This document shows, piece after piece, positions 14,862-16,362 of a stretch of 16,362 bases of DNA. Under the pieces are notes generated by a model. That model did not search any database, was not told where the DNA came from, and saw only the letters and a program-made list of their open reading frames with translations. The stretch's first letter is position 1. The number at the start of each line of letters is the position of its first letter. The translations under genes were made by a program, and so were the position numbers. The DNA comes from an uncultured Pelagibacteraceae bacterium (lineage in GTDB: Bacteria > Pseudomonadota > Alphaproteobacteria > Pelagibacterales > Pelagibacteraceae), in contig CACIWH010000011.1 in NCBI GenBank assembly GCA_902590295.1, positions 1 to 16,362 on the forward strand. Direction: 5' to 3'.

Positions 14862-15700
14862 TAAATTTTAAAAGCAAGAAAGGTTTAGGCAGAGGTCTAT
14901 CTTCCTTAATAGGAGAGGGTAAATTAACCTCTAGATCAAAAGCTAATATATATGACCTTGTAAGAAACAAATATCAACCTAGAAAAAAATTTGATGAAAC
15001 CAGTTTGAATGAACTAACAGATTCTATTAAATCAAGAGGCATTATTCAGCCCATAATAGTTAGATCTTCTAACGAAAATGGCAAGTATGAAATTATTGCA
15101 GGTGAGAGAAGGTGGCTTGCTGCTCAAAAAGCAGGTTTGCATGAGGTACCAATTGTAGTAATAGAGGCAGATGATAAAAAAGCTCTAGAATTTGGAATAG
15201 TTGAAAACGTACAAAGGCACGACCTAAATGCAATAGAGGAAGCCGAGGGTTACAAAAGACTTATAGATGAGTTTTCTTATGATCAAGAACAAGTAGCTAA
15301 ATTTATTGGCAAAAGCAGAAGTCATATCACAAATTCCCTTAGACTTTTAAGTTTACCCCCTGAAGTTGTTGATTTTATCAAAGATAATAAAATATCGCCT
15401 GGACATGCAAAAATTTTAGTTGGTTTGGAAAACTGCTTATCAATATCAAAAAAGATTATATCCAAAAAATTATCTGTAAGACAAACTGAAAACTTAGTTA
15501 GAGCTTATAAATTGCCTTATAAAAAAATTTTAAATCATAAAGATCCAAATATAAAAATATTAGAGCAAGACCTGATGGAAAAAATTGGCATTAATGTTGA
15601 GATAAAAAATAAAAAAAATAACAAGGGGTCTATAACTTTTAATTATAAGGAGCTAGATCAATTAAACAGAATTATTGAGTTAATAAAGAGGAATTATTAA
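14858..15700 (+). CDS. parB: Chromosome-partitioning protein ParB (Spo0J), CTP-dependent parS clamp
   Basis: ParB loads at parS as a CTP-gated sliding clamp and spreads along DNA, forming the cargo moved by ParA. An N-terminal ParA-stimulating peptide KKGLGRGLSSLIG (7-19) precedes the CTP-binding domain, with NKYQPRKKF (37-45), the C-motif region GIIQPIIVR (61-69), the GERR box (82-85) and the ENVQRHDLNAIEEA segment (116-129). The helix-turn-helix that reads parS lies at about 143-164 (QEQVAKFIGKSRSHITNSLRLL region). The extreme C-terminal leucine- and isoleucine-rich helix serves dimerisation. At 280 residues it has normal length. The last 29 bp overlap the 3' end of holA on the other strand. 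The matching parS is within rsmG. Confidence 0.98.
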   Translation: MINFKSKKGLGRGLSSLIGEGKLTSRSKANIYDLVRNKYQPRKKFDETSLNELTDSIKSRGIIQPIIVRSSNENGKYEIIAGERRWLAAQKAGLHEVPIVVIEADDKKALEFGIVENVQRHDLNAIEEAEGYKRLIDEFSYDQEQVAKFIGKSRSHITNSLRLLSLPPEVVDFIKDNKISPGHAKILVGLENCLSISKKIISKKLSVRQTENLVRAYKLPYKKILNHKDPNIKILEQDLMEKIGINVEIKNKKNNKGSITFNYKELDQLNRIIELIKRNY

Positions 15701-16362
15701 CTTTCTGATCAAGTATTTCATAAATAAAATTTTTCATCAAAAGTATACTTAAGGAATTGTTTTTTTTAATCTTTACTTCTAAATCATTTAATTTGAAAAT
15801 TAAATATTTAATTTTTTCAAAAGGCCAAAGTTGAATTTGTCTTTTAATGATAGGCTTATCTTTCCAAAATATTGGTGGTCTGAATTTAGAAATTACTTCG
15901 TCTAGGTCTTTTTTATCATCAATATTTTCCATTAAATTAATAATTTTTTTTGTTTTTTGTAAAAAAACTCTTAAAATCAAAAATGTGTCTTCGTGCGTAT
16001 AGTTACTTTCGTTCAGTATTTCACAAGCCTTTTTAATATTTTTACTTAAGGTTGCATCAACTAATTCTGAAGCGCTGTAGTTTTCAGATAAGTTTGTTAG
16101 AGTATATATTTCTTTCTGGCTGACAATTTTTTTATCATTCAAATAACTGGAAACTTTGTCTAATTCTTTCTGAAGATAGCCTCTATCACCATTACATCTG
16201 CTGGCTAACAAATTTACAGTCTCATATGAAATGCTGATTTTTCTTTCATTAAAGAAATTTTTTGCAATATTTGCTAGGGATTGTGAATTATCCTTGTAAC
16301 AAGGGATTATTACGCCGACCTGTGATTTCTCCATATGATTTCTCAGTTTTGATTTTTTCTCT
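15672..16362 (-). CDS. holA: DNA polymerase III delta subunit (5'-truncated by window edge)
   Basis: The delta subunit opens the beta sliding clamp as part of the clamp loader. The frame is open to the right edge, reading (E)KKSKLRNHMEKSQVG before the rest, so the ATG at 16334 is internal and about 110 N-terminal residues are outside; family members have about 340. Visible features are the IIPCYKDN segment (the family's IPCYxDD), the ERKISISYETVNLLASRCNGDRGYLQKELDKV block in the second AAA+-like lid domain, and the LSENYSASELVDATL and C-terminal collar helices ending in WPFEKIKYLIFKLNDLEVKIKK. The protein is divergent but follows the family order. Placement after parB on the opposite strand is usual in alphaproteobacteria. 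It overlaps parB tail to tail by 29 bp. Confidence 0.9.
   Translation of the reverse strand, partial: EKKSKLRNHMEKSQVGVIIPCYKDNSQSLANIAKNFFNERKISISYETVNLLASRCNGDRGYLQKELDKVSSYLNDKKIVSQKEIYTLTNLSENYSASELVDATLSKNIKKACEILNESNYTHEDTFLILRVFLQKTKKIINLMENIDDKKDLDEVISKFRPPIFWKDKPIIKRQIQLWPFEKIKYLIFKLNDLEVKIKKNNSLSILLMKNFIYEILDQKVNNSSLLTQ

Noticed and set aside
1..16362. Search for CRISPR arrays, insertion sequences, prophage or toxin-antitoxin genes
   Set aside because: No direct-repeat arrays, transposase-like frames or terminal repeats were seen; every long frame on the coding strand is a core gene.

Overview
The window is a gene-dense, AT-rich stretch (roughly 30% G+C by eye) of a bacterial chromosome. 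Every protein resembles an alphaproteobacterial family member. The low G+C, the gene overlaps and the short spacers suggest a streamlined marine lineage of the SAR11/Pelagibacterales type. That placement is an inference from composition and gene order, not a phylogenetic result.

The layout centres on a 283-bp non-coding gap (6020-6302) between the divergent genes ppsR and hemE. This is the neighbourhood that holds the replication origin in Caulobacter (hemE on one side; ppsR-maf-aroE-coaE-dnaQ-secB on the other), so the gap is called a probable oriC. To its left runs a tightly overlapping operon, ppsR-maf-aroE-coaE-dnaQ, transcribed leftward. Beyond it come secB and fxsA (rightward), then the tim44-like and smr genes (leftward), then the 3' part of hslU. 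To its right run hemE-hemH-hemJ (the last steps of heme synthesis), rho, mnmE, mnmG, rsmG, parA and parB, all rightward. The window closes with the C-terminal part of holA, which faces parB.

A clear parS centromere site (14-bp perfect palindrome) lies inside the 5' end of rsmG, about 7.3 kb from the proposed origin and just upstream of parA-parB. Origin, parS and ParAB therefore form one replication and segregation domain. Most genes point away from the proposed origin, so transcription mostly follows the replication forks; fxsA, secB, the hslU fragment and holA do not.

The wider themes are tRNA and rRNA modification (mnmE, mnmG, rsmG), transcription termination (rho), heme synthesis, CoA and shikimate synthesis, and protein quality control (hslU, secB, a Tim44-like protein). 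I see no mobile element, CRISPR array, tRNA, rRNA or defence island, and no evidently new multi-gene system. The main oddities are an extremely lysine-rich CoaE with long A-runs, a SecB lacking canonical motifs, Tim44-like and Smr frames separated by a single stop codon, tail-to-tail overlaps at all three convergent junctions, and several short hairpins placed on stop or start codons.
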